Positions 36,154 through 44,963 are shown, counted from the first letter of the stretch. The stretch is 64,000 nucleotides of DNA from an uncultured Desulfobacterales bacterium (GCA_937915545.1 CALGIJ010000040.1:47667-111666); one strand, 5' to 3'. The notes: a model not told the origin generated them from the letters alone. Program-made: numbers and translations.

Positions 36154-36519
36154 TTGGCACGTATAGCTGGAATCGACCTTCCGAAAAATAAGCACATGGA
36201 CCGGGCGCTGACCTATATCTATGGCATCGGGTTATTCACCGCCAGGAAAATCCTCGACAAAGTCGATCTTCCCTACACCATGAACAGTGACGATCTCAGC
36301 GGCGACGACGTCAACCGCATCAGGAAGGTCATCGAGGAAGAATATGTGGTCGAGGGTGATAAACGGCGTGAGGTGTCCATGGATATCAAACGGCTCACCG
36401 ATATCGGCTGCTATCGGGGGAGGAGGCATCGTATGGGGCTTCCCTGCCGCGGACAGAACACCAAGACTAATGCACGAACTCGGAAAGGGCCAAGAAAGGG
36501 CGCCGCTCGTCGTAAATAA
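36154..36519 (+). CDS. rpsM: 30S ribosomal protein S13
   Basis: S13 (121 residues) contacts the P-site tRNA and forms a subunit bridge. ARIAGIDLPKNKHMDRALTY, GIGLFTARKIL and RGRRHRMGLPCRGQNTKTNA match the family. The start codon is TTG at 36154, with AAGGAG at 36141-36146. Confidence 0.97.
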   Translation: MARIAGIDLPKNKHMDRALTYIYGIGLFTARKILDKVDLPYTMNSDDLSGDDVNRIRKVIEEEYVVEGDKRREVSMDIKRLTDIGCYRGRRHRMGLPCRGQNTKTNARTRKGPRKGAARRK

Positions 36520-36545
36520 TCGAATCTCTCACAGGGAAACAGGAA

Positions 36546-36926
36546 ATGGCTGTCGCTAAAAAACGAAAGGTAAAAAAGAATATTCCGGAAGGCATCGTCT
36601 TTATCTATTCGACCTTCAATAACACCATCGTCACCATCTCGGACAAGCAGGGCAACGTCGTCTCCTGGTGCAGCGCTGGTGTTCTCGGCTTCAAAGGGTC
36701 AAGGAAATCGACACCTTTCGCGGCGCAGAACGCCCTTGCCGATGCCGCCAAAAAAGCAACTGATGTCGGCATGCGGAAAGTAGAGGTGAAAGTCAAGGGA
36801 CCGGGACCCGGCAGGGAAGCGGCTCTGCGCGCATTGATCACCACCGGGCTCGAGGTCAGCCGCATCTACGACGTTACTCCTATCCCTCATAACGGATGCA
36901 AACCTCCTAAGCGTCGGCGTGTATAA
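36546..36926 (+). CDS. rpsK: 30S ribosomal protein S11
   Basis: S11 (126 residues) lies in the 30S platform near the E site. Features: the basic N-terminus, IYSTFNNTIVTISDKQGN, KVKGPGPGREAALRAL and the C-terminal PHNGCKPPKRRRV. It follows rpsM and precedes rpsD in alpha-operon order. Confidence 0.98.
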   Translation: MAVAKKRKVKKNIPEGIVFIYSTFNNTIVTISDKQGNVVSWCSAGVLGFKGSRKSTPFAAQNALADAAKKATDVGMRKVEVKVKGPGPGREAALRALITTGLEVSRIYDVTPIPHNGCKPPKRRRV

Positions 36927-36979
36927 TCCCGCCGACCACGCGAAATATAGAACACCTACCAACTGAATGGAGATCGAAA

Positions 36980-37609
36980 TTGGCTAGAAATATTGGAGCT
37001 GCCTGTCGTCGTTGCAGGAGAGAAAATCTGAAGCTGTACCTGAAGGGAGACCGCTGCTATTCCGATAAATGTTCCTTCGAAAGAAGGGCCTTCGGTCCCG
37101 GTCAGCATGGTCAGGCGAAATTCAAGAAACAGTCGGACTATGCCGTGCAGTTGCGTGAAAAGCAGAAGGTCAAGAGCATGTATGGCATGCTTGAAGGCCA
37201 GTTCCGCCTCTTCTTCCAGAAAGCGGAGCAGCAGCGCGGAGTTACTGGTGAAAATCTCCTCGTCCTTCTCGAACGGCGTCTCGACAACACAGTGTTTCGC
37301 GTTGGCTTTGCCTCCTCGAGAAATCAGGCCAGGCAACTGGTGAGGCACAACCACATTCTCGTCAACGGTAAGAAGGTTAACATCCCTTCTTATCTCGTTT
37401 CGGCAGGTGACGTAATTTCTTTGAAGGAAAAGAGCCGAGCTAACGCCCTCATCAATGAAAACTTCGAGGCGGTGATCCGCCGCGGGGTGCCAAGCTGGCT
37501 GGAAATCGATAAAGACAATTTCAAGGCCACCCTCAAGGCGCTGCCGAACCGGGAAGAGGTGACCATGCCGATCCAGGAGCGACTCATCGTCGAGCTTTAT
37601 TCCAAGTAA
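36980..37609 (+). CDS. rpsD: 30S ribosomal protein S4
   Basis: S4 (209 residues) nucleates 30S body assembly and, in model systems, represses the alpha operon. It starts with TTG at 36980 (ATGGAGATCG upstream). The N-terminal ACRRCRREN and RCYSDKC give four Cys, the zinc-binding form. The S4 domain, with LERRLDNTVFRVGFASSRNQ, is intact. Confidence 0.97.
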   Translation: MARNIGAACRRCRRENLKLYLKGDRCYSDKCSFERRAFGPGQHGQAKFKKQSDYAVQLREKQKVKSMYGMLEGQFRLFFQKAEQQRGVTGENLLVLLERRLDNTVFRVGFASSRNQARQLVRHNHILVNGKKVNIPSYLVSAGDVISLKEKSRANALINENFEAVIRRGVPSWLEIDKDNFKATLKALPNREEVTMPIQERLIVELYSK

Positions 37610-37626
37610 ACGGTTGTGTCGCCAGG

Positions 37627-37675
37627 TGGTGTATTCAATGTGCAGCCATGTTCGCTGTGCCATTTGAATACACCA
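37627..37675 (+). other. Hairpin in the rpsD-rpoA gap
   Basis: tggtgtattcaa (37627-37638) and ttgaatacacca (37664-37675) pair perfectly over 12 bp around a 25-nt loop, 18 nt after the rpsD stop. No T-run follows. It may be a processing or stability element that separates rpoA expression from the ribosomal genes. Confidence 0.6.
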
Positions 37676-37743
37676 AGGCGGCTCTTGTCGTTTAAAGAAA
37701 TTGTGAATTGTATCTAGCCTGAAGGACCGAAATAAGGAAATCC

Positions 37744-38790
37744 ATGACTCACGCTGCTGATGAAAAAATCCCATTTCACCGCAATTGGAATGAGCTGATA
37801 AAACCCGAGAAGCTGGAAATTGACAAAGAAAAACACAGCGACACATACGGGAAATTCATTTGTCAGCCTCTTGAGAGGGGATTTGCCGCGACAATCGGTA
37901 ATTCGCTGCGGCGCATTCTTCTCTCCTCCATCCAGGGTGCCGCTATAACCTCGGTGAAAATCGACGGGGCGTTACACGAATTCACCTCGATGAAAGACAT
38001 TCTCGAGGATGTCAGTGAAATCATCCTTAACCTGAAGATGGTGAGGCTGAAGCTGTTCTCCGCCGAGTCGCAGAAGGTTGTCATCGAGAAGACTGGTCCC
38101 TGTGTTGTGTATGCAGGAGATATTGGCTCCTCTGGCTATGTCGAGGTGATGAACAAGGATCAAGTCATCTGCACCTTGACCGGACCGATCCAGTTTCGCG
38201 CCGAACTCACTGTAGAGTGGGGGAAGGGGTACCAGCCAGCTGAGAAGATGGACAAGGAAAGCCTCGCCATCGGCCAGATTCCCATCGACGCCATTTTCTC
38301 CCCGATCAAGAAGATTCAGTATGTGGTTTCCCAGGCCAGGGTCGGGCAGCAAACCGACTACGACAAGCTTACCCTGGAGATAGAAACCGACGGCAGCCTC
38401 AAGCCGGAGAACGCGCTTGCCTATGCTGCGAAGATCCTCAAGGAGCAGATGACCATCTTCATTAACTTCGATGAGGATGATGCTGAGCCTGATGTGCCTA
38501 CAGATGCTGGTCGCGAGTTCGAGCCGCTCAACCCGTATCTCGACAAGCCGGTGGAGGATCTCGAACTCTCGGTGCGTTCGGCCAACTGTCTCAAGAATGC
38601 CGATATCAACTATATCGGCGATCTTGCCCAGAAGACCGATCAGGAAATGCTCAAAACCAAGAACTTCGGCCGAAAATCGCTTAACGAGATCAAGGCTTTG
38701 CTTGCTGAAATGGATCTCACTCTGGGCATGAAGTTCGAGAATTGGGTGCCACCGAATCAGCGGGGCGAAAAGGAAGAAGTCAAGCCGTGA
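37744..38790 (+). CDS. rpoA: DNA-directed RNA polymerase subunit alpha
   Basis: RpoA (348 residues) dimerises to start polymerase assembly and contacts activators and UP elements. The N-terminal domain has TLGNSL-type ATIGNSLRRILLSSIQGAAI; the C-terminal domain (about 262-330) contains ELSVRSANCLKNADI and FGRKSLNEIK. The SD is AATAAGGAAATCC. Confidence 0.98.
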   Translation: MTHAADEKIPFHRNWNELIKPEKLEIDKEKHSDTYGKFICQPLERGFAATIGNSLRRILLSSIQGAAITSVKIDGALHEFTSMKDILEDVSEIILNLKMVRLKLFSAESQKVVIEKTGPCVVYAGDIGSSGYVEVMNKDQVICTLTGPIQFRAELTVEWGKGYQPAEKMDKESLAIGQIPIDAIFSPIKKIQYVVSQARVGQQTDYDKLTLEIETDGSLKPENALAYAAKILKEQMTIFINFDEDDAEPDVPTDAGREFEPLNPYLDKPVEDLELSVRSANCLKNADINYIGDLAQKTDQEMLKTKNFGRKSLNEIKALLAEMDLTLGMKFENWVPPNQRGEKEEVKP

Positions 38791-38862
38791 TTCGGCTTCC
38801 TACACAATAACGACAACCAGATACCATCAAACTCTGTTGATGCGAGACGCTGAGGATACGAG

Positions 38863-39252
38863 ATGAGACATAGAAAAGCCGGAAAACGTTTGGGCAGAAC
38901 CAGCTCCCACAGGATCGCCATGTTTCGTAATATGGTGACATCGCTCTTCGAGCACGAACGGATTATCACCACCACCGAAAAAGCCAAGGAAGTCAAGCCG
39001 ATAGCTGAAAAGCTTATCACACTTGCCAAGCGCGGCGACCTGCATGCCCGTCGTCAGGCTCTCGGGTTTATCCGCAGCAAAGCCATCGTCGATAAGCTGT
39101 TTACGGTTATCAAGGACAAGTTCGTTGACCGTAACGGTGGCTACACCCGCATCCTGCAGACTGGTGTCCGCAAGGGCGACGCAGCTGCCATGGCTATCTT
39201 CGAACTGGTCGGTTACGAAGAGGTGATCGAGGCTCCGAAGGCCGAGAGCTGA
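38863..39252 (+). CDS. rplQ: 50S ribosomal protein L17
   Basis: L17 (129 residues) begins MRHRKAGKRLGRTSSHR and has NMVTSLFEHERIITT, typical for the family. It ends the alpha operon and is followed within 21 nt by a strong terminator. Confidence 0.98.
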   Translation: MRHRKAGKRLGRTSSHRIAMFRNMVTSLFEHERIITTTEKAKEVKPIAEKLITLAKRGDLHARRQALGFIRSKAIVDKLFTVIKDKFVDRNGGYTRILQTGVRKGDAAAMAIFELVGYEEVIEAPKAES

Positions 39253-39272
39253 CAGAGTACAACAGTATCAGG

Positions 39273-39309
39273 GCCGGCAGAAACGCATGTTTCTGCCGGC
39301 TTTTTTTTT
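39273..39309 (+). terminator. Rho-independent terminator after rplQ
   Basis: A perfect 12-bp stem (gccggcagaaac, 39273-39284, with 39289-39300), loop gcat, then nine T. It is the strongest terminator of the block and marks the end of the alpha operon. Confidence 0.95.
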
Positions 39310-39341
39310 GTTCATTGCTCTTGCTCCGGAGAGGAGGTTGC

Positions 39342-40106
39342 ATGGCTGAAGAGAAGACGTTTCCCGAAGGAATGGTACCGCTTGCGGCGACGCCGTTCAG
39401 CTTCGACTGCCATCCCGGAGTGGCCTGTTTTACCGTCTGCTGCCGCAATGTCGATCTCATTCTCTATCCCTACGACATAATCAGACTGAAAAATCGCCTG
39501 CAGCTCGATTCGGAGGAGTTTCTGCGGCGACATACTCGCTTCGTGCCCGGTGACAATCCCTTCTTCCCGACCCTCAAGCTGAAGCTGGTCGATGGCGAGG
39601 GCAGTCCCTGCCCGTTTCTTGAGAAGGAAGGATGCGCCGTGTACGCCGATCGGCCCACCGCCTGCCGCACCTATCCTCTGGAGCGTGCCGTAGATCGTCT
39701 CCATGGGCGGCGAGTGCCTGAGGAGTTTTATTTTCTGACCAAACATTCCTACTGCAAGGGGCATAGGGAAGCAAAGAGCAACACCGTCAAAACCTGGCTG
39801 CGGGGCCAGCAGTTGCTCGACTTCAATGCCATGAACGACCTGTGGGCGGACATGGATACCCTGTTCGCTGAAAATCCCTGGAAAGGTGAAGGCTCAGCAG
39901 GGGAAATGCAAAAACTCGCCTTCCTGGTATGCTATAACATTGACGGATTCCGACGTTTTGTCGAAGAACGGAAGATCATTGCCTCTTCCGGTCTTGCGAA
40001 GGAGCAGCGCCGTCGCATAGCTACCGATGACGGTGAGTTGCTCAAATTCGGGTTCGAATGGCTGAAAATGATTCTTAAGCGATCACATGCGCACCCTAAA
40101 TTTTGA
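39342..40106 (+). CDS. YkgJ-family cysteine cluster protein
   Basis: The 254-residue product has the Cys pattern of the YkgJ (CxxCxxCC) family: a CFTVCC motif after PGVA, then a later CPFLEKEGCAVYADRPTACRT-type segment with three Cys. This family is thought to bind zinc or iron, but its function is not established. ATG at 39342 was chosen because of GAGAGGAGG just upstream. It stands alone between the rplQ terminator and rpsB; a weak hairpin-T signal follows. Confidence 0.8.
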   Translation: MAEEKTFPEGMVPLAATPFSFDCHPGVACFTVCCRNVDLILYPYDIIRLKNRLQLDSEEFLRRHTRFVPGDNPFFPTLKLKLVDGEGSPCPFLEKEGCAVYADRPTACRTYPLERAVDRLHGRRVPEEFYFLTKHSYCKGHREAKSNTVKTWLRGQQLLDFNAMNDLWADMDTLFAENPWKGEGSAGEMQKLAFLVCYNIDGFRRFVEERKIIASSGLAKEQRRRIATDDGELLKFGFEWLKMILKRSHAHPKF

Positions 40107-40160
40107 GCAGCTTCAGCAAGCTGGAAATTCCACTGCTTGCAAAAGAGTGGCACTCGTGGT

Positions 40161-40180
40161 AAACAACGATGTTGTTTTTT
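40161..40180 (+). terminator. Weak terminator-like hairpin before rpsB
   Basis: aaacaac (40161-40167) pairs with gttgttt (40171-40177) around loop gat and runs into TTT. The stem is AT-rich and short, so termination would be weak. A second small hairpin, cagccga/tcggctg (40184-40201), follows in the rpsB leader. Confidence 0.4.
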
Positions 40181-40304
40181 CACCAGCCGAATGATCGGCT
40201 GAAACCACCTATCCCACACATCTTCGAACCAAGCCTGGTGTCGCCTCCCTGTCACGGGATGGCGGCCAAGAAGATGGCGGAACCAACCAGGAAAGGAGAC
40301 TGAC

Positions 40305-41081
40305 ATGACTACTGTATCGGTACGCGACATGCTGCAGGCCGGTGTTCACTTCGGACACCAGACAAGACGCTGGAATCCCAAGATGAAACCTTACATCTAT
40401 GGACCCCGCAACGGCATTTACATCATCAATCTCGATATTACCAAGAAACTCTTTGACCGTGCCCGCGACTTCATCTCCACAGAGGTCAAAAAAGGCGGTT
40501 CAGTCCTCTTTGTCGGCACCAAACGTCAGGCCCAGGAAATCATTCGTGAAGAAGCCAGGCGTTGCGGCATGTTTTATGTCGATCATCGCTGGCTGGGCGG
40601 CATGCTCACCAACTTCCAGACCATCAAAAACAGCATCGACCGGCTCAAGGCTATCGAGTCGATGCAGGCCGACGGATCCATCAACAGGTTCCCCAAAAAG
40701 GAAATCCTCATCATGGAGAAGGAGAGGGTCAAACTCGAGCGCAATGTCGGCGGCATCAAAGATATGCGCGGTCTGCCCTCGGTGATTTTCGTCATCGACC
40801 CCCGCAAGGAGGACATCGCCGTCAGCGAAGCCGGAAAACTCGGTATCCCCGTGGTGGCCATCACCGACACCAACTGCGATCCCACCGGTATCGACTACAT
40901 CATTCCCGGTAACGATGACGCCATCCGTTCCATCCGCCTTATCAGCCATTACATTTCAGAAGCGGTCCTCGCCGGACAGGCGATGCGGGATGGCGATGAG
41001 GCCTCCGAAGAGGCGGTTGCTGCGGTTATGGGCGATGCCGGCCAGGAAATGGAAGGCCGGGAGGGCGAAGGCGAGGAATAA
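40305..41081 (+). CDS. rpsB: 30S ribosomal protein S2
   Basis: S2 (258 residues) helps recruit S1 and mRNA. MLQAGVHFGHQTRRWNPKM, FVGTKRQAQEII, and DPRKEDIAVSEAGKLGIPVV are typical. The C-terminus is Glu/Gly-rich. A good AAAGGAGA site precedes ATG. The 198-nt leader may hold an S2-responsive element, but none could be assigned. Confidence 0.98.
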   Translation: MTTVSVRDMLQAGVHFGHQTRRWNPKMKPYIYGPRNGIYIINLDITKKLFDRARDFISTEVKKGGSVLFVGTKRQAQEIIREEARRCGMFYVDHRWLGGMLTNFQTIKNSIDRLKAIESMQADGSINRFPKKEILIMEKERVKLERNVGGIKDMRGLPSVIFVIDPRKEDIAVSEAGKLGIPVVAITDTNCDPTGIDYIIPGNDDAIRSIRLISHYISEAVLAGQAMRDGDEASEEAVAAVMGDAGQEMEGREGEGEE

Positions 41082-41120
41082 CAGCACCCGCCGACGCAGC
41101 CTTTAAGGGCTATGCAGTAC

Positions 41121-41148
41121 AAGGGGCAGTCAACGACCGCCCCTTTTT
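41121..41148 (+). terminator. Terminator-like hairpin between rpsB and tsf
   Basis: aaggggcagtc (41121-41131) pairs with gaccgcccctt (41135-41145) with one A-C mismatch and a 3-nt loop; the stem runs into five T (41144-41148). It would lower tsf expression relative to rpsB, as reported for this pair in other bacteria. Confidence 0.7.
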
Positions 41149-41171
41149 CGTATTCAGGATACATCTCGATT

Positions 41172-41196
41172 GGAAAAGGCGCACCGCGCCTTTTCC
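41172..41196 (+). other. Perfect 11-bp hairpin upstream of tsf
   Basis: ggaaaaggcgc (41172-41182) pairs perfectly with 41186-41196 around loop acc and is not followed by T. It is the second hairpin in the 149-nt rpsB-tsf gap and may be an mRNA end-protecting or antitermination structure. Confidence 0.5.
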
Positions 41197-41230
41197 GCAT
41201 CATAGCAGAATTCAACAAAGGAGATTTCCC

Positions 41231-41827
41231 ATGACCATTACAACAAAAATGGTGAAGGATCTGAGGGATAAGACCCAGGCCGGGATGATGGACTGCAAGA
41301 AGGCCCTCGAGCAGACCAATGGCGATTTCGAGAAAGCTGTCGACTTCCTGCGCCAGAAAGGACTCGCCGTGGCGGCCAAGCGTGCCGGTCGCGCCACCAG
41401 CGAAGGTGTCATCGCTACCTATATCCACGCTGGCGGCAAGCTGGGGGTCATGGTCGAACTGGGCTGCGAGACCGACTTCGTGGCCAAGAACGACGATTTC
41501 CGCGAGTTCGCCAAAGACATCGCCATGCATATAGCCGCCGCCAACCCCATTTCCATTCATCGTGACGAGGTGCCGGAGGCGGTTCTCGCCCGCGAAAAGG
41601 ACATCTTCGTGCAGCAGGCCCTGGAAAGCGGCAAGCCGGCAGCAATCGTCGAAAAAATGGTCGGTGGCAAGATCGAGAAATTCCTCGCCGAAGTAGCTCT
41701 GCTCGAGCAGAAGTTCGTCAAGAATCCCGATCTGTCCATCCAGGATCTCCTCAATGAGCTGGTTGGCAAGATGGGCGAGAACATCTCCATCAAACGTTTC
41801 GCGCGCTTCCAGGTCGGCGTGGAATAA
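41231..41827 (+). CDS. tsf: Elongation factor Ts
   Basis: EF-Ts exchanges GDP for GTP on EF-Tu. The 198-residue protein is the short form. It has the N-terminal UBA-like LRDKTQAGMMDCKKALEQ and the core with CETDFVAKN, where the DF contact to EF-Tu is kept. AAAGGAGAT precedes the start. Confidence 0.97.
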   Translation: MTITTKMVKDLRDKTQAGMMDCKKALEQTNGDFEKAVDFLRQKGLAVAAKRAGRATSEGVIATYIHAGGKLGVMVELGCETDFVAKNDDFREFAKDIAMHIAAANPISIHRDEVPEAVLAREKDIFVQQALESGKPAAIVEKMVGGKIEKFLAEVALLEQKFVKNPDLSIQDLLNELVGKMGENISIKRFARFQVGVE

Positions 41828-41911
41828 GCCCCGACTCCGTTTTCTTTGGCTGCATTCGCTCTGCGGGGAGAAATCTCCGCTAAGAATCACCTTCTGCTCG
41901 AGGAGCGACCG

Positions 41912-42631
41912 ATGGGTGACGTGTTGAAATATAAAAGAATGCTGTTGAAGCTTAGCGGAGAGGCCTTGATGGGCGACGACGCCTACGGCATCAACACCAC
42001 AGTGCTTGAGTTCGTCGCCGCCGAGGTCAAAAATGTGGTGGATATCGGTGCCGAACTTGGCCTGGTCATTGGCGCCGGCAACATCTTTCGTGGTGTTGCC
42101 GGGGCCAGCAAAGGGATGGATCGCACGACCGCCGATAACATGGGCATGCTCGCCACGGTGATGAACAGCCTGGCCATGCAGGACGCCTTGGAACGCATCG
42201 GTGTCATTACCCGCGTCATGTCCGCCATTCCCATGCAGTCGGTTTCCGAACCCTATATCCGTCGCCGTGCAACCAGGCACCTCGAGAAGGGCCGGGTCGT
42301 GATCTTCGCTGCCGGCACCGGCAATCCCTACTTCACCACCGACTCTGCCGGGGTGCTTCGCGCCCTGGAGATCGATGCCGAAATTGTCATCAAGGCCACC
42401 CGTGTCGACGGAGTCTATGACCGCGACCCGCTCCTCCATCCTGAGGCGGTAAAGTACGAGCAACTGACCTACGACGAGGTCCTGCAGAAAGGATTGCGGG
42501 TCATGGATGCCGCCGGGATTGCCCTCGCCAAAGAAGATAACCTGCCGATCATGGTCCTCAACCTGGCGGTGCCTGGCAATATCAAACGCGCTGCGCTGGG
42601 AGAGAAGGTCGGCACTGTCATCAGCGTCTGA
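41912..42631 (+). CDS. pyrH: UMP kinase
   Basis: PyrH phosphorylates UMP to UDP. In 239 residues it shows LLKLSGEALMG, GAGNIFRG, RTTADNMGMLATVMN and GTGNPYFTTDSA, as expected for the bacterial hexameric enzyme. The frame is open to 41846, but ATG at 41912 has GAGGAGCGACC upstream and gives the normal N-terminus. Confidence 0.97.
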   Translation: MGDVLKYKRMLLKLSGEALMGDDAYGINTTVLEFVAAEVKNVVDIGAELGLVIGAGNIFRGVAGASKGMDRTTADNMGMLATVMNSLAMQDALERIGVITRVMSAIPMQSVSEPYIRRRATRHLEKGRVVIFAAGTGNPYFTTDSAGVLRALEIDAEIVIKATRVDGVYDRDPLLHPEAVKYEQLTYDEVLQKGLRVMDAAGIALAKEDNLPIMVLNLAVPGNIKRAALGEKVGTVISV

Positions 42632-42668
42632 TGGCTCGGGCCTTTTCAATCACTTTAAGGATACGACA

Positions 42669-43223
42669 ATGAACGATGTAATTCTCGAGATGGCAGACAA
42701 GATGGAGAAGAGCCTCGAGTCTTTCAAGAAGGAACTTTCCAAGGTTCGCACCGGAAGGGCCTCCCTGGCGATTCTCGACGGTATTCATGTCGATGCCTAT
42801 GGAAGCTCGATGTCGCTCAATCAGGTGGGCAGCCTGACTATCCCAGAGAGTCGCCAGATCGTCATCCAGCCGTGGGACCCGCAGCTGCTGCCGGCCATCG
42901 AAAAGGCGATTCTCAAGTCCGATATCGGTCTCAACCCGATCAGCGATGGCAAGGTGGTTCGTCTCAACATCCCGCAGCTGACCCAGGAGCGTCGTAAGGA
43001 ACTCGTCAAGGCAGTCAAGAAGGTGGCCGAGGAGTTTCGCGTCGCCGTGCGCAACCTGCGCCGCGACGCCATCGAGACCTTGAAAAAACAGAAGAAGGAC
43101 AAGGAAATCTCCGAGGACGATCTCTTCAGATTGCAGGAGGAAGCCCAGAGCGAGACCGATGCCTATATCAAAAAGATCGACGAGGCGACGGCAGCCAAGG
43201 AGAGGGAAGTGATGGAGGTGTAG
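42669..43223 (+). CDS. frr: Ribosome recycling factor
   Basis: RRF splits post-termination ribosomes together with EF-G. The 184-residue product has the two-domain tRNA-like pattern with KVRTGRASLAILDGI and a long helical C-terminus including RNLRRDAIETLKK. The upstream frame overlaps pyrH and is not used; ATG at 42669 has AAGGATACGACA upstream. Confidence 0.97.
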   Translation: MNDVILEMADKMEKSLESFKKELSKVRTGRASLAILDGIHVDAYGSSMSLNQVGSLTIPESRQIVIQPWDPQLLPAIEKAILKSDIGLNPISDGKVVRLNIPQLTQERRKELVKAVKKVAEEFRVAVRNLRRDAIETLKKQKKDKEISEDDLFRLQEEAQSETDAYIKKIDEATAAKEREVMEV

Positions 43224-43280
43224 GCCTTCCTCTCTGTTCTTTTTCCCCTTTGTTCTTTTCCCCCAGTGGGATGCCCTTCC

Positions 43281-43305
43281 CGGCGGCGTCGCCGTGACGC
43301 CGCCG
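43281..43305 (+). other. GC-rich hairpin in the frr-uppS gap
   Basis: cggcggcgtc (43281-43290) pairs with gacgccgccg (43296-43305) around gccgt. The following sequence is only weakly T-rich, so it is at most a partial terminator. The rest of the 181-nt gap shows no gene. Confidence 0.5.
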
Positions 43306-43404
43306 TCGATGTTTCCGCCTTTCTTGGATCCACCGCTGGAGATTACTGGCAATGCACCGCACCGCAATGTCCGCACGTAACAAGGCAGTACGCTGGTATC
43401 GGGG

Positions 43405-44163
43405 ATGACGTCCGCACCGATTTCCATTGATCCGCAGCGCCTTCCCCGTCACGTTGCCATTATCATGGACGGCAACGGCCGCTGGGCGAAACAACGCCAC
43501 CAGCCGCGCCTTTATGGCCACAAGGTCGGCGCCGACTCGGTCAGCGATATCGTCCGTGTCTGTCGTGAGATCGGCATAGGCCATCTTACGCTCTACGCCT
43601 TCTCGTCCGAGAACTGGCAACGGCCGACCGCGGAAGTCTCGGGGCTGATGTCGATCCTTCGCAAATATCTCGAGAGCGAACTGCCGCGCATGCAGAAGAA
43701 TGGCATTCGCCTCATGGCCATCGGCGATCGTTCGCGGTTGCCGGATGCGGTCCGACATACCCTCGAGCAGACCATCGCCGCAACCGCCGACAACACCCAT
43801 CTCACCCTTACGCTCGCCCTTAGCTATGGTGCCCGCGATGAGCTGGTGCGGGCGGTGCGCGCCATCGCCGGACGATGTCGCAACGAGCGACTCGAGCCAG
43901 AACGGATCACCGAAGAGACCATCACCGGAGCCCTCGATACCGCCGGCCTGCCTGATCCCGACTTGTTGATCCGCACCGGTGGGGAGGCACGCCTTTCCAA
44001 CTTCCTTCTCTGGCAGGCGTCCTATGCCGAAATCTATTTCACCGAAGTGATGTGGCCAGATTTTCGAGAGCCGGTGTTTCTCGAGGCCCTCGACAACTTT
44101 CAGAAGCGGGAAAGACGCTTCGGAAAAACCGGAGACCAACTGCACGCGCATAACAGCACATGA
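43405..44163 (+). CDS. uppS: Undecaprenyl diphosphate synthase (UppS/IspU)
   Basis: UppS condenses isopentenyl diphosphate units to make the C55 lipid carrier for peptidoglycan and LPS. The 252-residue cis-prenyltransferase has IIMDGNGRWAKQR with the catalytic Asp, FSSENWQRP, and the C-terminal LLIRTGGEARLSNFLLWQ. The stop overlaps the cdsA ATG, so the genes are coupled. Confidence 0.96.
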   Translation: MTSAPISIDPQRLPRHVAIIMDGNGRWAKQRHQPRLYGHKVGADSVSDIVRVCREIGIGHLTLYAFSSENWQRPTAEVSGLMSILRKYLESELPRMQKNGIRLMAIGDRSRLPDAVRHTLEQTIAATADNTHLTLTLALSYGARDELVRAVRAIAGRCRNERLEPERITEETITGALDTAGLPDPDLLIRTGGEARLSNFLLWQASYAEIYFTEVMWPDFREPVFLEALDNFQKRERRFGKTGDQLHAHNST

Positions 44164-44963
44164 AGACACGCATCGCCCCCGGTCTGCTCATCGCCGGTCT
44201 CTGGCTGCTCCTCCTGCTCAAGGGACCCCCGTTGCTTTTCTGCCTGGTCGTGGCCATTCTCGCCCTCTGGGCTGCCGACGAGTACCTGCGCATGATCGAT
44301 CAGCGACCGCTCGGAGTCGGCGAGCGCTGGTTGGTCAATGCCTGCCTTGCCACCCCCACCCTGACGGTATGCATACGACCCGATGTCGCCGCCCTCGGCC
44401 CTGGGCTGCTCCTTGGGTTTTTCTTCATTGTGCTCTATTTTCTGTCGCGTTACGCGGTACTGCAAAACCGCTTCGATTATTTTTGTCGTCTTGGCATCGG
44501 CACCGTCTACCTTGGCTTCCTCTGCGCCCATCTGGTGCTCCTGCGCTACCATCCCCAGGGCGCGGCCTGGCTCATCATCGGCACTGCAATAACCGCCGGG
44601 TCCGACACGGGCGCTTACTTTGTCGGCAGGAAGTTCGGCAAACACAAGCTCTGCCCGAACGTCAGTCCCAACAAGACCATCGAAGGAGCCATCGGCGGTG
44701 TGGTGGTGGGTGTTGCCGCGGCCGCTGCGTTCGCGGTCTACGTTCTGCCTCAGGTCAAGTGGCCTTTCTTGCTGGCTTCCGCAGCCGTTCTCTGTCTGGT
44801 CGGCATTGTTGGCGATCTCACTGAATCGGTGATCAAGCGCGGCACCGGCACCAAGGATTCGGGACGCTGCCTCGCCGGCCACGGAGGTATTCTCGACCGC
44901 GTTGACTCGCTCCTTCTGGTCGGCCCGTTTCTCTATTATTTCGTCATGTTGAGCGGCAGCTGA
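44160..44963 (+). CDS. cdsA: Phosphatidate cytidylyltransferase
   Basis: CdsA makes CDP-diacylglycerol from phosphatidic acid and CTP in the inner membrane. The 267-residue protein has about eight hydrophobic helices, the SDTGAYFVGRKFGKHKL segment and the C-terminal signature GDLTESVIKRGTGTKDSG...GHGGILDRVDS. The usual Pro before GHGG is Ala here. It overlaps uppS by 4 nt and dxr by 1 nt. Confidence 0.95.
   Translation: MKTRIAPGLLIAGLWLLLLLKGPPLLFCLVVAILALWAADEYLRMIDQRPLGVGERWLVNACLATPTLTVCIRPDVAALGPGLLLGFFFIVLYFLSRYAVLQNRFDYFCRLGIGTVYLGFLCAHLVLLRYHPQGAAWLIIGTAITAGSDTGAYFVGRKFGKHKLCPNVSPNKTIEGAIGGVVVGVAAAAAFAVYVLPQVKWPFLLASAAVLCLVGIVGDLTESVIKRGTGTKDSGRCLAGHGGILDRVDSLLLVGPFLYYFVMLSGS

Noticed and set aside
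40137..40165. TTGCAA-17-TAAACA as rpsB promoter
   Set aside because: The -10 is poor and overlaps the small terminator-like hairpin at 40161-40180.
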